A stretch of DNA of 5,747 nt from Anaerolineae bacterium. Its GTDB lineage: Bacteria > Chloroflexota > Anaerolineae > JAAYZQ01. Positions within the stretch are counted from its first letter, which is position 1, and every line of letters starts with the position of its first letter. A program made the translations under genes and the position numbers. Where the stretch lies: assembly GCA_016926595.1 (NCBI GenBank), contig JAFGOG010000249.1, forward strand, positions 1 to 5,747, written 5' to 3'. The notes under the pieces are model-generated. The model was not told the origin of the DNA and did no database searches. It saw nothing but the letters and a program-made list of their open reading frames with translations. Positions 1 to 5,747 of this stretch are shown piece after piece.

Positions 1-816
1 ATGCACCTGATGGGCCTGCACGGCAAGAGCTTTCTGCCTCTTTTCCTGGGTTTTGGCTGCAACGTCCCGGCGGTGATGGGCGCCAGGATCATCGATTCGA
101 GGCAGGCGCGCCTGCTGACGATCCTGTTGGCCCCGCTGGTGCCCTGCGCCGCGCGCATGGCCGTCGTCACGTTCTTGGCGCCGCTCTTTTTTGGCCGGGC
201 GGCGACGCTGGTGGCCTTGGGCCTGGTCGCCGTCAGCCTGGCCGTGCTGGCCGTGACCGGGGTGCTGATCAACAAGCTAGTTTTGCGCGGTGAGCGGGCG
301 GCGTTCATCATGGAGCTGCCCCTCTATCACATGCCCAACGCCCGAACGATAGGCATGCAAGTGTGGCACAACAGCAGCTCCTTCCTGCGCAAGGCCGGCT
401 CGCTGATTCTGGTCATGTCGATTGTCGTCTGGGCCCTGGCGACGCTGCCCGATGGCCAGCTCGAAACGAGCTTCCTGGCCGGCATCGGCCGGGCGCTGGC
501 CCCGGTCGGGGGGCTGATGGGCCTCGATTGGAAGATGATGGTAGCGCTGCTGAGCAGCTTTGTGGCCAAGGAGAATACGATCGCCACGTTGGGCGTTCTC
601 TACGGCGGCAGCCAGCAGTTGGCGGGCGCCCTGACGCTGCCGGCGGCCCTCGCCTTCCTGGTGGTGCAGATGCTGTTCGTTCCCTGCGTGGCGACGGTGG
701 CGACTATCAAACAGGAGACCCAGAGCTGGGCATGGACCGCCTTTAGCGTAGGCCTGCTGCTGGCCCTATCGCTGATAGGGGGCATCGCCGTCTACCAGGT
801 GGGACTGCTATTTTAG
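1..816 (+). CDS. feoB: Ferrous iron transport protein B, C-terminal part (5' end outside window)
   Basis: This is the C-terminal 271 residues of FeoB, the inner-membrane GTP-dependent Fe(II) permease. The visible part is the membrane core and lacks the N-terminal G domain. Seen: the Gate motif GFGCNVPAVMGAR at residues 17-29 (Cys20), a second conserved Pro-Cys at 48-49 followed by AAR, a long hydrophobic segment at about 60-92, ELPLYHMPN at 105-113 after the Gate helices, a membrane segment at about 133-148, FVAKEN at 187-192, and the second Gate-type motif FVPCVATVATIKQE at 226-239, then a last membrane helix at about 247-268. FeoB proteins usually have 600-750 residues, so the in-frame ATG at base 1 is almost certainly an internal Met and the gene continues upstream. 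It stops with TAG, 42 bases before the FeoC-like gene, with which it probably forms a feo operon. The family call is firm. Confidence 0.96.
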   Translation: MHLMGLHGKSFLPLFLGFGCNVPAVMGARIIDSRQARLLTILLAPLVPCAARMAVVTFLAPLFFGRAATLVALGLVAVSLAVLAVTGVLINKLVLRGERAAFIMELPLYHMPNARTIGMQVWHNSSSFLRKAGSLILVMSIVVWALATLPDGQLETSFLAGIGRALAPVGGLMGLDWKMMVALLSSFVAKENTIATLGVLYGGSQQLAGALTLPAALAFLVVQMLFVPCVATVATIKQETQSWAWTAFSVGLLLALSLIGGIAVYQVGLLF

Positions 817-829
817 GTTCTGGCCGCCG

Positions 830-850
830 GGATTCTGGATTGTGGATTGG
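830..850 (+). repeat. Three tandem heptamers GGATTNN between feoB and the FeoC-like gene
   Basis: Three consecutive seven-base units are read directly: GGATTCT (830-836), GGATTGT (837-843) and GGATTGG (844-850). The last unit overlaps the ribosome binding site of the downstream gene. Short GGATT-type tandem tracts occur between genes in some GC-rich bacteria; I recall this from Chloroflexota genomes but cannot verify it here. A gain or loss of units would change the distance between feoB and the next start codon without altering either protein. Confidence 0.75.
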
Positions 851-853
851 GAG
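849..853 (+). promoter_or_regulatory. Ribosome binding site of the FeoC-like gene
   Basis: GGGAG lies 5 bases before the ATG at 859. It decides the start: an in-frame TTG at 847 falls inside the heptamer repeat, overlaps this site and has no Shine-Dalgarno sequence of its own. Confidence 0.7.
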
Positions 854-858
854 AACCG

Positions 859-1128
859 ATGTTAGAAGATCTGCTGCGGCTGGTGGGTGAGGGAGGACTG
901 CACAGCTACGACGAGCTGGCAGGGCGGCTGGGCGTATCGCGGCCGCTGATCGAGGCGATGATCCACGAGCTGGTCCGCCTCGGCTACCTGCGGCCGGCTG
1001 TCGGCGCTTGCAAGCCTTCCCCGGCCTGCCGGGCCAACTGTGGGCTGGGCGGCTGCGTCGGTACCGGGGCTCGCCCGGTGTGGACTCTGACAGAGAAGGG
1101 GGCCAAGGCGGCAGGGCCAATCCCTTGA
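859..1128 (+). CDS. feoC: FeoC-like winged-helix protein with four-cysteine cluster
   Basis: This is an 89-residue protein. Residues 1-47 look like a small winged-helix DNA-binding fold: LEDLLRLV helix, SYDELAGRLGVSRPLIEAMIHEL as helix-turn-helix, then LVRLGYL leading into the wing. After it come four cysteines, C51, C57, C61 and C66 (C-x5-C-x3-C-x4-C), in a Gly/Pro-rich loop, then a second wing strand (PVWTLTEKGAKAA, 73-85). FeoC proteins share this plan of a small winged helix with a Cys-rich loop that can bind an iron-sulfur cluster, and they are encoded next to feoB. Position, size and cysteines therefore support FeoC. FeoC is proposed to act as an Fe-S-dependent transcription regulator or as a FeoB stability/complex factor; which applies here cannot be told. 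The start is set by the GGGAG site, rather than the TTG at 847. It is the last gene before the hairpin at 1147-1168. Confidence 0.85.
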   Translation: MLEDLLRLVGEGGLHSYDELAGRLGVSRPLIEAMIHELVRLGYLRPAVGACKPSPACRANCGLGGCVGTGARPVWTLTEKGAKAAGPIP

Positions 1129-1144
1129 AAACAGACCCGTTTGG

Positions 1145-1170
1145 AGGGGCGGGCACGGGGGCCCGCCCTT
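1145..1170. terminator. GC-rich hairpin between convergent genes, probable bidirectional terminator
   Basis: A perfect 8-base stem, GGGCGGGC (1147-1154) with GCCCGCCC (1161-1168), has a 6-base loop. It can be lengthened by a G-T and an A-T pair to 1145/1170. On the plus strand a short T-rich run (TTCTT, 1169-1173) follows. It lies 18 bases after the FeoC-like stop and just beyond the stop of the converging phosphodiesterase gene at 1172, so it could end both transcripts. The T tract is poor, so the intrinsic activity is inferred. Confidence 0.6.
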
Positions 1171-1171
1171 C

Positions 1172-2536
1172 TTATGTTAGGGAGCGACCGTCCAGGTCGG
1201 GCGGGCAGGCTACGCCCATCAAGCTCAACATCGTCGGCATGACGTCGACCACCGAAAAGCGCGTCTGGGGGATCTCTTTCCCCGCTACGTACAGCATGGC
1301 GTCGTCGTAGGTGTGGGTCCCAACCAGCTTGTCGCCCTTGAAGGTGAGCGTTTCTTTCCACAACGAGCCTTTGGGGTCATAGCCGTCGTAGGGGGCCAGG
1401 ATCAGGTCGGCGGCCTGCTCCACGCATGGCCCGTGGTACAGCTCCTCGCGCCGGAAAGCGGCCTGGAAAAAGCGCTCGCCGCTGTCGGGATCGCGCAGCT
1501 CCAACGCGGCGGCGGCGATCTCGTCGCGCAGCGCCTCGTATTCGGCGCCGGGCGCCACCCAGCCGTCCCGCTCGCGGCCCTTGACACGGATGAACACACG
1601 GCCCGGATCCAGGCTATAGGCCGCCGAGCTGGGATCGATGGCGTCCAGGCCGGCCTTGGGGTCGGGCGGAACGCTGCGCAGCTTGAGCCAGCCCCGATCC
1701 ATCAGCCAGCGGTTGACGTACACCTCTTTCTTGACGGTGCAAAAGCCGTGGTCCGACATCCACACCAGCGTCGTATCCTCGCCCAGCTTGCCGGCCAGCC
1801 GGCCCAGCATATCGTCGATGCGCTGGTAAAAATCGTAAAACGCCGGCGCGTAGGTCGGATCCCCTTCCTCCATCTGCTGCCACAAAAAGTGGTGCAGCCG
1901 GTCGGTCTCCATGATGTGGACGTGCAAATAGTCCCACGCCTCGTGGTCGAAAAGGTGGAACAGGGTCCGGATCCGGGCGTCGAGCGCAGCGTTGACCTCT
2001 TGCAGCGCCAGGTCCTTCGATTCGCGGGCCTTCCACGGATCGGCGTCGATGATATAGCCCAACGACTTGAGCGTCGGAATGTAGGACGGCGGATAGACCG
2101 CCTTGTCGAGGCTGGGGCTCAGAAAGCAGCCGACCAGGATGCCGTTCACCTGGCGGGGCGGGTAGGTGACCGGCACGTTGACGACGATCACCCGCTTACC
2201 GGCGTCGCTCAGCACCTCCCACAGCGTCCGGGCCTTCATGTGGCGCGAAGTGGGGATGAACTGCTTGTAGGTTGCCGGGTCGCGGTCGACAAAGCCAAAG
2301 ATGCCATGCTTGCCGGGGTTGACCCCGGTCATCATCGTGCTCCATGCCGCCGACGACACCCACGGCCACACCGACTCCATGCGCAGCAGGCTGCCCTGCC
2401 CGGCCAGCCGGGCAGCGTTCGGCGCTCGCCCCTCGGCGATCAACCGCTGCATAAAGGTGTAGGGCACGCCGTCCAGGCCGATGAACACCACCCGCCGCTC
2501 TTTTTTCCTGCCCCGCAGTTTGCCAAACAGCCCCAT
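1172..2536 (-). CDS. Alkaline-phosphatase-superfamily phosphodiesterase (NPP-like), paralogue A
   Basis: This 454-residue protein has the complete metal-ligand pattern of nucleotide pyrophosphatase/phosphodiesterases. VVFIGLDG gives D22, VSSAAWSTMMTG gives nucleophile candidate S61, TDRLHHFLW gives D212 and H216, SDHG gives D262 and H263, and GTHTYDD gives H408. By analogy with bacterial NPP, D212/H216/H408 would hold one zinc and D22/S61/D262/H263 the other. NPGKHGIFGF (73-82) is typical of the type I phosphodiesterase family. The C-x-P-x-R sulfatase motif is absent. The N-terminus is basic (GKLRGRKKERR) with no hydrophobic signal or membrane helix, so the enzyme is probably cytoplasmic. The start is the ATG at 2536 behind AGGAGGAG; the frame stays open to 2683, but that would overlap cysC and add unrelated Arg-rich residues. 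It is the last gene of the sat operon, 52 bases after cysC. The substrate is unknown; a phosphodiester, pyrophosphate or phosphonate bond is possible. Confidence 0.88.
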   Translation of the reverse strand: MGLFGKLRGRKKERRVVFIGLDGVPYTFMQRLIAEGRAPNAARLAGQGSLLRMESVWPWVSSAAWSTMMTGVNPGKHGIFGFVDRDPATYKQFIPTSRHMKARTLWEVLSDAGKRVIVVNVPVTYPPRQVNGILVGCFLSPSLDKAVYPPSYIPTLKSLGYIIDADPWKARESKDLALQEVNAALDARIRTLFHLFDHEAWDYLHVHIMETDRLHHFLWQQMEEGDPTYAPAFYDFYQRIDDMLGRLAGKLGEDTTLVWMSDHGFCTVKKEVYVNRWLMDRGWLKLRSVPPDPKAGLDAIDPSSAAYSLDPGRVFIRVKGRERDGWVAPGAEYEALRDEIAAAALELRDPDSGERFFQAAFRREELYHGPCVEQAADLILAPYDGYDPKGSLWKETLTFKGDKLVGTHTYDDAMLYVAGKEIPQTRFSVVDVMPTMLSLMGVACPPDLDGRSLT

Positions 2537-2545
2537 GGCTCTTCG

Positions 2546-2553
2546 CTCCTCCT
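2546..2553 (-). promoter_or_regulatory. Ribosome binding site of phosphodiesterase A
   Basis: On the minus strand AGGAGGAG lies 9 bases before the ATG at 2536. It is the strongest Shine-Dalgarno sequence in the window and fixes the start against the longer reading frame that opens at 2683. Confidence 0.8.
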
Positions 2554-2567
2554 GCCTTGGCCAGATC

Positions 2568-2594
2568 CTATAAGGTCTGAAGATGGACTTATAG
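2568..2594 (-). repeat. Short inverted repeat spanning the cysC stop codon
   Basis: CTATAAG (2568-2574) and CTTATAG (2588-2594) are perfect inverted 7-mers separated by 13 bases. One arm contains the cysC stop codon. The AT-rich stem is weak and has no T tract, so it is not a convincing terminator. It may be a minor RNA structure between cysC and the next gene, or chance. Confidence 0.35.
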
Positions 2595-3203
2595 ATACCC
2601 CAGCGCCGCCAGCCGGGCCTCGATGGCCGCCTCTTCTTCCGCCGTGTAGGGCTGCAGCTCTTCCGTGGCGGCGGGCGGCGCATAGCCCATCTCCTCCAGC
2701 TTGCGCACGATCTTGGCCAGGCTGCCCTCGATCGTCTCCTGGCTAGAGTCGATCACCACTTCCGGACTCTCCGGCGCCTCGTATGGGTCTGACACGCCGG
2801 TAAAGTTGGGGATCTCGCCGGCCAGCGCCTTCTTGTACAGCCCCTTCACGTCCCGCGCGATCAGCGTGTCCAGCGTCGCATGGCAGTACACCTCGACAAA
2901 GTTCCCGATCTCCTGGCGCGAGTTAGCCCGCACCGCGCGGTAGGGCGAGATAAACGAGCACAACACTGCCACGCCGTTGCGCGTCAGCAGCTTGGCCACA
3001 AAGGTCACCCGCTCGATGTTCTTGTCCCGGTCTTCCTTGGAAAAGCCCAGGTCGCGGGTCAGCCCCTGCCGGACAATGTCGCCGTCCAGCCGCTCCACCT
3101 TCAGCCCGCGCCGCCGCATCTCCTCTTCCAACCGGATGGCCAGGGCCGTCTTGCCCGCCCCGGATAGCCCCGTAAACCAGACAGTTACCCCTTTTTGCTC
3201 CAC
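2589..3203 (-). CDS. cysC: Adenylylsulfate (APS) kinase with extra C-terminal tail
   Basis: This 204-residue cytoplasmic kinase makes PAPS from APS and ATP, the second step of sulfate activation. Seen in order: P-loop GLSGAGKT (12-19); LDGD with D40 and D42; GFSKEDRDKNIER (53-65), the APS-binding region; FISPYRA (84-90) with the family's conserved Ser86; DVKGLYKKA (118-126), GEIPNFTGV (129-137) and PYEAPESPE (140-148), the lid and substrate elements. The P-loop reads GKTA where GKST is usual, a mild change that keeps a hydroxyl residue. The kinase domain ends near 172; about 30 further residues form an acidic, probably helical tail ending IEARLAALGYL, not expected in a normal APS kinase. The start is GTG at 3203, 7 bases after GAGGTGA. 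The gene lies between two paralogous phosphodiesterase genes and downstream of sat in the same direction, consistent with one PAPS operon. Confidence 0.96.
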   Translation of the reverse strand: MEQKGVTVWFTGLSGAGKTALAIRLEEEMRRRGLKVERLDGDIVRQGLTRDLGFSKEDRDKNIERVTFVAKLLTRNGVAVLCSFISPYRAVRANSRQEIGNFVEVYCHATLDTLIARDVKGLYKKALAGEIPNFTGVSDPYEAPESPEVVIDSSQETIEGSLAKIVRKLEEMGYAPPAATEELQPYTAEEEAAIEARLAALGYL

Positions 3204-3210
3204 GATCTTG

Positions 3211-3217
3211 TCACCTC
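3211..3217 (-). promoter_or_regulatory. Ribosome binding site of cysC
   Basis: GAGGTGA on the minus strand lies 7 bases before the GTG at 3203. It supports the GTG start, which gives the expected short N-terminus (MEQKGVTVWFTG) before the P-loop. Confidence 0.7.
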
Positions 3218-3226
3218 ACCATTACT

Positions 3227-3255
3227 CTGTCATGCTGAGCGAAGCGAAGCATCTC
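3227..3255. repeat. Palindromic intergenic repeat (REP-like) inside the sat operon
   Basis: This 29-base element lies in the 60-base gap between phosphodiesterase B and cysC. It has inverted arms ATGCT (3232-3236) and AGCAT (3248-3252) around a core with GCGAAGCGAAG. Elements containing TGAGCGAAGCGAAG flanked by imperfect arms are, as I recall, dispersed in high copy in several bacterial genomes, including Chloroflexota. Only one copy is in this window, so dispersion is inferred. In the operon mRNA it would form a small hairpin just upstream of the cysC ribosome binding site. Confidence 0.6.
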
Positions 3256-3263
3256 TCCTCAAC

Positions 3264-4649
3264 TTAGAGACCCTTCGCAAACGATCGTCCCCTGATGTCC
3301 GCCGGGATCGGCACATCCATCAGGTCCAGCACCGTCGGCGCTATGTCCGTGACGCGCCGCCGGGCGGCCCGCCCCTGGGCCGGGACCGCCGGGTTGTAGT
3401 AGATATACAGCCCCTGCTGGGCGTGGCTGGCATCGTCCGGCGCGCTGTCCTGCTCTGTGCTGTAGATGCTGTCCCAGCCCAGGCTGGCCACCGACCGCCA
3501 GCCCATCTTGCCCAAGTAGGCGATCAGGTCCGGAGGGATATTGTTGACCTCCCGGTAGATCTCCTGCGGCTTGAAGCTGATCGAGCCGAGACCCTGGCCA
3601 TCCGGCCCGCAGATGGCGGCGATGCCGGCGGCCAGCTCGTCCCGGAGCCGCTCATAGTCGGCCGGATCGACGATCCCCTCCGGCTCGCGCCCGGCGACGT
3701 TCAGATACACCCGGGCGTAATAACCCCCCGCCGCCCACGCCCTGGTCCGGCTCCAGTCTACTTCGCACTTTTCCAGGGGCACGATCCCCTCCGGCTGGTA
3801 CTCCAGCGCCAGGTAGCCCTCCCGTTTCAGCCACTCGTTGAGGCATATGCCGCCCATCATCGGCTGGGCGCCGTGGTCCGACACTACCAGCACCGCCGTA
3901 TCGGCGGGGACCAGCTCCAGCCACTCGCCGATCTGGCGGTCGATGTGGACATAATAGTCGTGGATGGCGTTCTCGTAGCGATTGCCCGGCTGGTGCCTGG
4001 GATGGCGCGGGTCGGTAAATCGCCACATGCCGTGGTGGATGCGGTCCACCCCAATGTCCACGTGCATGAAAAAATCCCACGGCCGGCTGGCCAGCAGGTG
4101 CTTGACCACGGTGTGGTGCTGGTCGGCCATCTGGTAGATCTGCTCCAGCAGGTGGTCCGGGTCCCCGGTGCGGAACTGGGGCACGTCGACCATATACTCG
4201 CCGCCGATCAGCCCCTCGATCTCTCGCTTTATCTCCGGCGGATAGGTGTAGGGGCTGCGGGTGCTGGGGGTCAGGAAGCAGCCGATCATCACCCCATTGA
4301 CCGGCCTGACCGGGTAAGTCTGTGGCACGCCCACCGTGATCGCCTGCTTGCCCGCCCGCGACACAATGTCCCACACCCGGTCGGCCTTGACCGCCTGGCC
4401 GGTGGCGATCGTCATCGCCTCGTAGGAATAGTCGGCCCGGTTGCGAAAATCGTAAAAGCCGAGCTGGCCGGGGTCCTTGCCCGACATCATCGCCGCCCAG
4501 GAGGGCACGGTCATGGCCGGGATCGTGCTGGTCAGCTCGCCATAGGCCCCGCCGTCCATCAGCCGGCGCAGGGTGGGCAGGTCGCCGCGCCACCGGTCAA
4601 GAACCAGCGACGGCTCGGCGCAGTCCAGCCCGACGACGAGGACCCTCAT
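3264..4649 (-). CDS. Alkaline-phosphatase-superfamily phosphodiesterase (NPP-like), paralogue B
   Basis: This 461-residue protein is related to the phosphodiesterase encoded at 1172-2536. The ligand set is complete: VVGLDC (D9), [13 protein letters not shown] with nucleophile T47, [12 protein letters not shown] (D202, H206), SDHG (D258, H259) and ASHAQQG (H409). Thr is the usual NPP nucleophile, whereas the paralogue has Ser. Both share a block after the nucleophile (here [26 protein letters not shown], 108-129) and a C-terminal [10 protein letters not shown]...GRSF block (435-457), so they probably act on related substrates. No signal peptide or membrane helix is seen; the protein starts directly with the first core strand (MRVLVVGLD), implying a cytoplasmic enzyme. 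The ATG at 4649 overlaps the sat stop (ATGA) and is preceded by AAGGAAGGG within sat, so the two are probably translationally coupled. The open frame to 4826 is only the sat shadow. Specific substrate unknown; not a sulfatase, since C-x-P-x-R is lacking. Confidence 0.88.
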   Translation of the reverse strand: MRVLVVGLDCAEPSLVLDRWRGDLPTLRRLMDGGAYGELTSTIPAMTVPSWAAMMSGKDPGQLGFYDFRNRADYSYEAMTIATGQAVKADRVWDIVSRAGKQAITVGVPQTYPVRPVNGVMIGCFLTPSTRSPYTYPPEIKREIEGLIGGEYMVDVPQFRTGDPDHLLEQIYQMADQHHTVVKHLLASRPWDFFMHVDIGVDRIHHGMWRFTDPRHPRHQPGNRYENAIHDYYVHIDRQIGEWLELVPADTAVLVVSDHGAQPMMGGICLNEWLKREGYLALEYQPEGIVPLEKCEVDWSRTRAWAAGGYYARVYLNVAGREPEGIVDPADYERLRDELAAGIAAICGPDGQGLGSISFKPQEIYREVNNIPPDLIAYLGKMGWRSVASLGWDSIYSTEQDSAPDDASHAQQGLYIYYNPAVPAQGRAARRRVTDIAPTVLDLMDVPIPADIRGRSFAKGL

Positions 4650-4660
4650 TTCCCTTCCTT
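4646..4660 (-). promoter_or_regulatory. ATGA stop/start overlap of sat and phosphodiesterase B, with internal ribosome binding site
   Basis: The TGA of sat (4648-4646) shares bases with the ATG of the next gene (4649-4647). AAGGAAGGG (4660-4652) within the last sat codons provides the Shine-Dalgarno sequence. This arrangement is typical of translational coupling and ties the phosphodiesterase to ATP sulfurylase production. Confidence 0.8.
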
Positions 4661-5747
4661 CTTGTTCTTGATGCCGTCCATCAGCACCCTCGAGACCTCG
4701 GGCCGGGTAAACTCTTCGGGCAGCATCTCGCCCCGCTCCAGCATCTGGCGCACCTGTGTGCCGCTCAAAAAGACCCAATCCTCTTTGCCATGGGGGCAGG
4801 TCTTGGCGCTGACCACCGCCCCGCACTTTTTGCAGTAGAAGGTATAGTCGAAAAAGAGGGGCTGGATGCCCAGCTCGCCCGGCTGGAACTCGTCAAAGAT
4901 ATAGTGGGCGTCGTAAGTGCCGTAATAGCTGCCCACGCCGGCGTGGTCGCGGCCGACGATAAAGTGGGTGCAGCCATAGTTCTTGCGGGCGATGGCGTGA
5001 AAGATCGCTTCGCGCGGTCCGGCGTAGCGCATCGCCGCCGGAAAGACGCCCAGCAGTACCCGGTCGGGCGGGTAATAGTCGCGCAGGATGGCCTGGTAGC
5101 TAGCGATCCGCACGTCGGCCGGGATGTCGTCGGCTTTGGTCTCGCCCACCAGCGGGTGCAGCAACAGCCCGTCTACGATCTCCAGCGCCACCTTTTGGAT
5201 ATACTCGTGGGCGCGGTGGATCGGGTTGCGCGTCTGGAAGGCGACGATCCGCCGCCAACCCCGCGACGCAAACATCCGCCGCGTCTGGGCCGGCTCGTGC
5301 CGCAGCTCGGGGAACTCGGGCTCCTGGGGGCCGTTGACCATGAACACCTCGCCGCCCAGCAGCGTGTTGCCGTAGCGGTACAGGCGATCCACGCCGGGAT
5401 GGGCCAGGTCGGTCGTCTTGTACACCTCGCGCGCCTCGCGCTCCTTGTCGGCGAGGTACTTTTCCTCGACGGTCATGATCCCCATCAGGTGGTCGCCGTC
5501 GAGCAGGGCGATCTCTTGCCCTTCCCGCAGCTCGGCGGCCACGTCGTCGGCCACCGGCAGGGTCACCGGGATGCTCCAGGCCAGGCCGTTGGCCATGTGC
5601 ATGGTGTCGATCACGCTGTCATAGTCGGCCTTGGTCATGAACCCGGTCAGCGGGCTGAGCGCGCCGACCGCGATCAGCTCCAGGTCCGACACGGCCATGG
5701 CCGTGAGCTGCACCTGGGGAAAGGACCTGGCCCGCTCCAGGGCCGCC
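4646..5747 (-). CDS. sat: Sulfate adenylyltransferase (ATP sulfurylase), N-terminus outside window
   Basis: This is a homomeric ATP sulfurylase, which makes APS and pyrophosphate from ATP and sulfate in the cytoplasm. Counting from the GTG at 5713 as residue 1: [15 protein letters not shown] (12-26), [12 protein letters not shown] with the HxxH nucleotide-binding motif (159-170, H166 and H169), GRDHAG (254-259), and SGTQVRQML (317-325). A zinc-binding element C294-x2-C297-x8-C306 with PH after it matches the site known in Thermus-type ATP sulfurylases. The GTG at 5713 is not the start: the frame continues upstream to the window edge as [14 protein letters not shown], a normal continuation of the family's N-terminal domain, so only a few dozen residues are missing. 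It is the Sat type rather than CysD/CysN. Single-chain Sat is used in both assimilation and dissimilation; the neighbouring cysC points to PAPS synthesis here. Probably the first or an early gene of the operon. Confidence 0.97.
   Translation of the reverse strand, partial: AALERARSFPQVQLTAMAVSDLELIAVGALSPLTGFMTKADYDSVIDTMHMANGLAWSIPVTLPVADDVAAELREGQEIALLDGDHLMGIMTVEEKYLADKEREAREVYKTTDLAHPGVDRLYRYGNTLLGGEVFMVNGPQEPEFPELRHEPAQTRRMFASRGWRRIVAFQTRNPIHRAHEYIQKVALEIVDGLLLHPLVGETKADDIPADVRIASYQAILRDYYPPDRVLLGVFPAAMRYAGPREAIFHAIARKNYGCTHFIVGRDHAGVGSYYGTYDAHYIFDEFQPGELGIQPLFFDYTFYCKKCGAVVSAKTCPHGKEDWVFLSGTQVRQMLERGEMLPEEFTRPEVSRVLMDGIKNKKEGK

Noticed and set aside
1..3. ATG at base 1 as the true start of the FeoB-like protein
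   Set aside because: The visible product lacks the G domain and begins in the middle of the Gate region. The preceding sequence is simply outside the window, so a separate truncated gene cannot be claimed.
847..849. TTG start for the FeoC-like gene
   Set aside because: It lies in the heptamer repeat and overlaps the GGGAG site, with no upstream Shine-Dalgarno. The ATG at 859 has ideal spacing.
2537..2683. Longer N-terminus for phosphodiesterase A
   Set aside because: The additional 49 residues are Arg/Pro-rich, overlap the end of cysC in another frame and precede a very good ribosome binding site and ATG.
1313..2746. 477-codon open frame on the plus strand opposite phosphodiesterase A
   Set aside because: Same shadow effect. 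The product is compositionally odd and lacks motifs, while the opposite strand encodes a coherent enzyme with ribosome binding site and conserved residues.
3227..3255. CRISPR repeat or riboswitch between phosphodiesterase B and cysC
   Set aside because: Only one copy with no spacers, and the gap is too short for a known riboswitch. A dispersed palindromic repeat explains it better.
1172..4649. The two phosphodiesterases as sulfatases acting with the sulfate genes
   Set aside because: Neither has the C/S-x-P-x-R formylglycine signature. The nucleophile positions are Ser61 and Thr47 in NPP-like contexts, and the ligand spacing (D-x3-H, then SDHG) fits NPP-type enzymes.
3195..4838. 547-codon open frame on the plus strand opposite phosphodiesterase B
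   Set aside because: It is a mirror of the GC-rich codon use of the minus-strand gene, which has a full catalytic motif set. The plus-strand translation is low-complexity (His, Arg, Pro, Val) without recognisable motifs, and it also runs through the intergenic repeat.
5711..5713. GTG at 5713 as the start of sat
   Set aside because: The frame stays open to the window edge and upstream codons read [14 protein letters not shown], a normal continuation of the ATP sulfurylase N-terminal domain.

Overview
The window is GC-rich, tightly packed bacterial DNA with two converging transcription units and no gene-free stretch longer than about 60 bases. It suggests a free-living, GC-rich bacterium. A Chloroflexota (Anaerolineae-like) origin is my best guess, from the protein style and the two intergenic repeat types; this is recall and inference, not something the sequence proves.

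Plus strand (1-1128): the C-terminal part of the ferrous-iron permease FeoB, cut by the window start. It is followed 42 bases later by a small winged-helix protein with four clustered cysteines, of the FeoC type. The short gap holds three tandem copies of a GGATTNN heptamer that run into the ribosome binding site of the small gene. A strong GC hairpin (about 1147-1168) separates this unit from the opposite one.

Minus strand (5747 down to 1172), in transcription order: sat (ATP sulfurylase, N-terminus cut by the window end); a cytoplasmic-looking alkaline-phosphatase-superfamily phosphodiesterase (AP-B) that starts inside the sat stop codon (ATGA overlap); a 60-base gap carrying a palindromic dispersed-type repeat; cysC (APS kinase, GTG start); and a second, paralogous phosphodiesterase (AP-A). 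Sat plus CysC convert sulfate and ATP to APS and then PAPS. No PAPS reductase, sulfotransferase or PAP phosphatase is visible, so the fate of the PAPS (sulfonation or reduction) cannot be read from this window.

The most interesting point is this interleaved arrangement, sat - AP-B - cysC - AP-A. Two NPP-like metalloenzymes with complete metal ligand sets, no signal peptide and no sulfatase signature are built into a PAPS-synthesis operon. In addition, the APS kinase carries an extra C-terminal tail ending RLAALGYL, which resembles tails I recall from alkaline-phosphatase/sulfatase-family proteins rather than from APS kinases.
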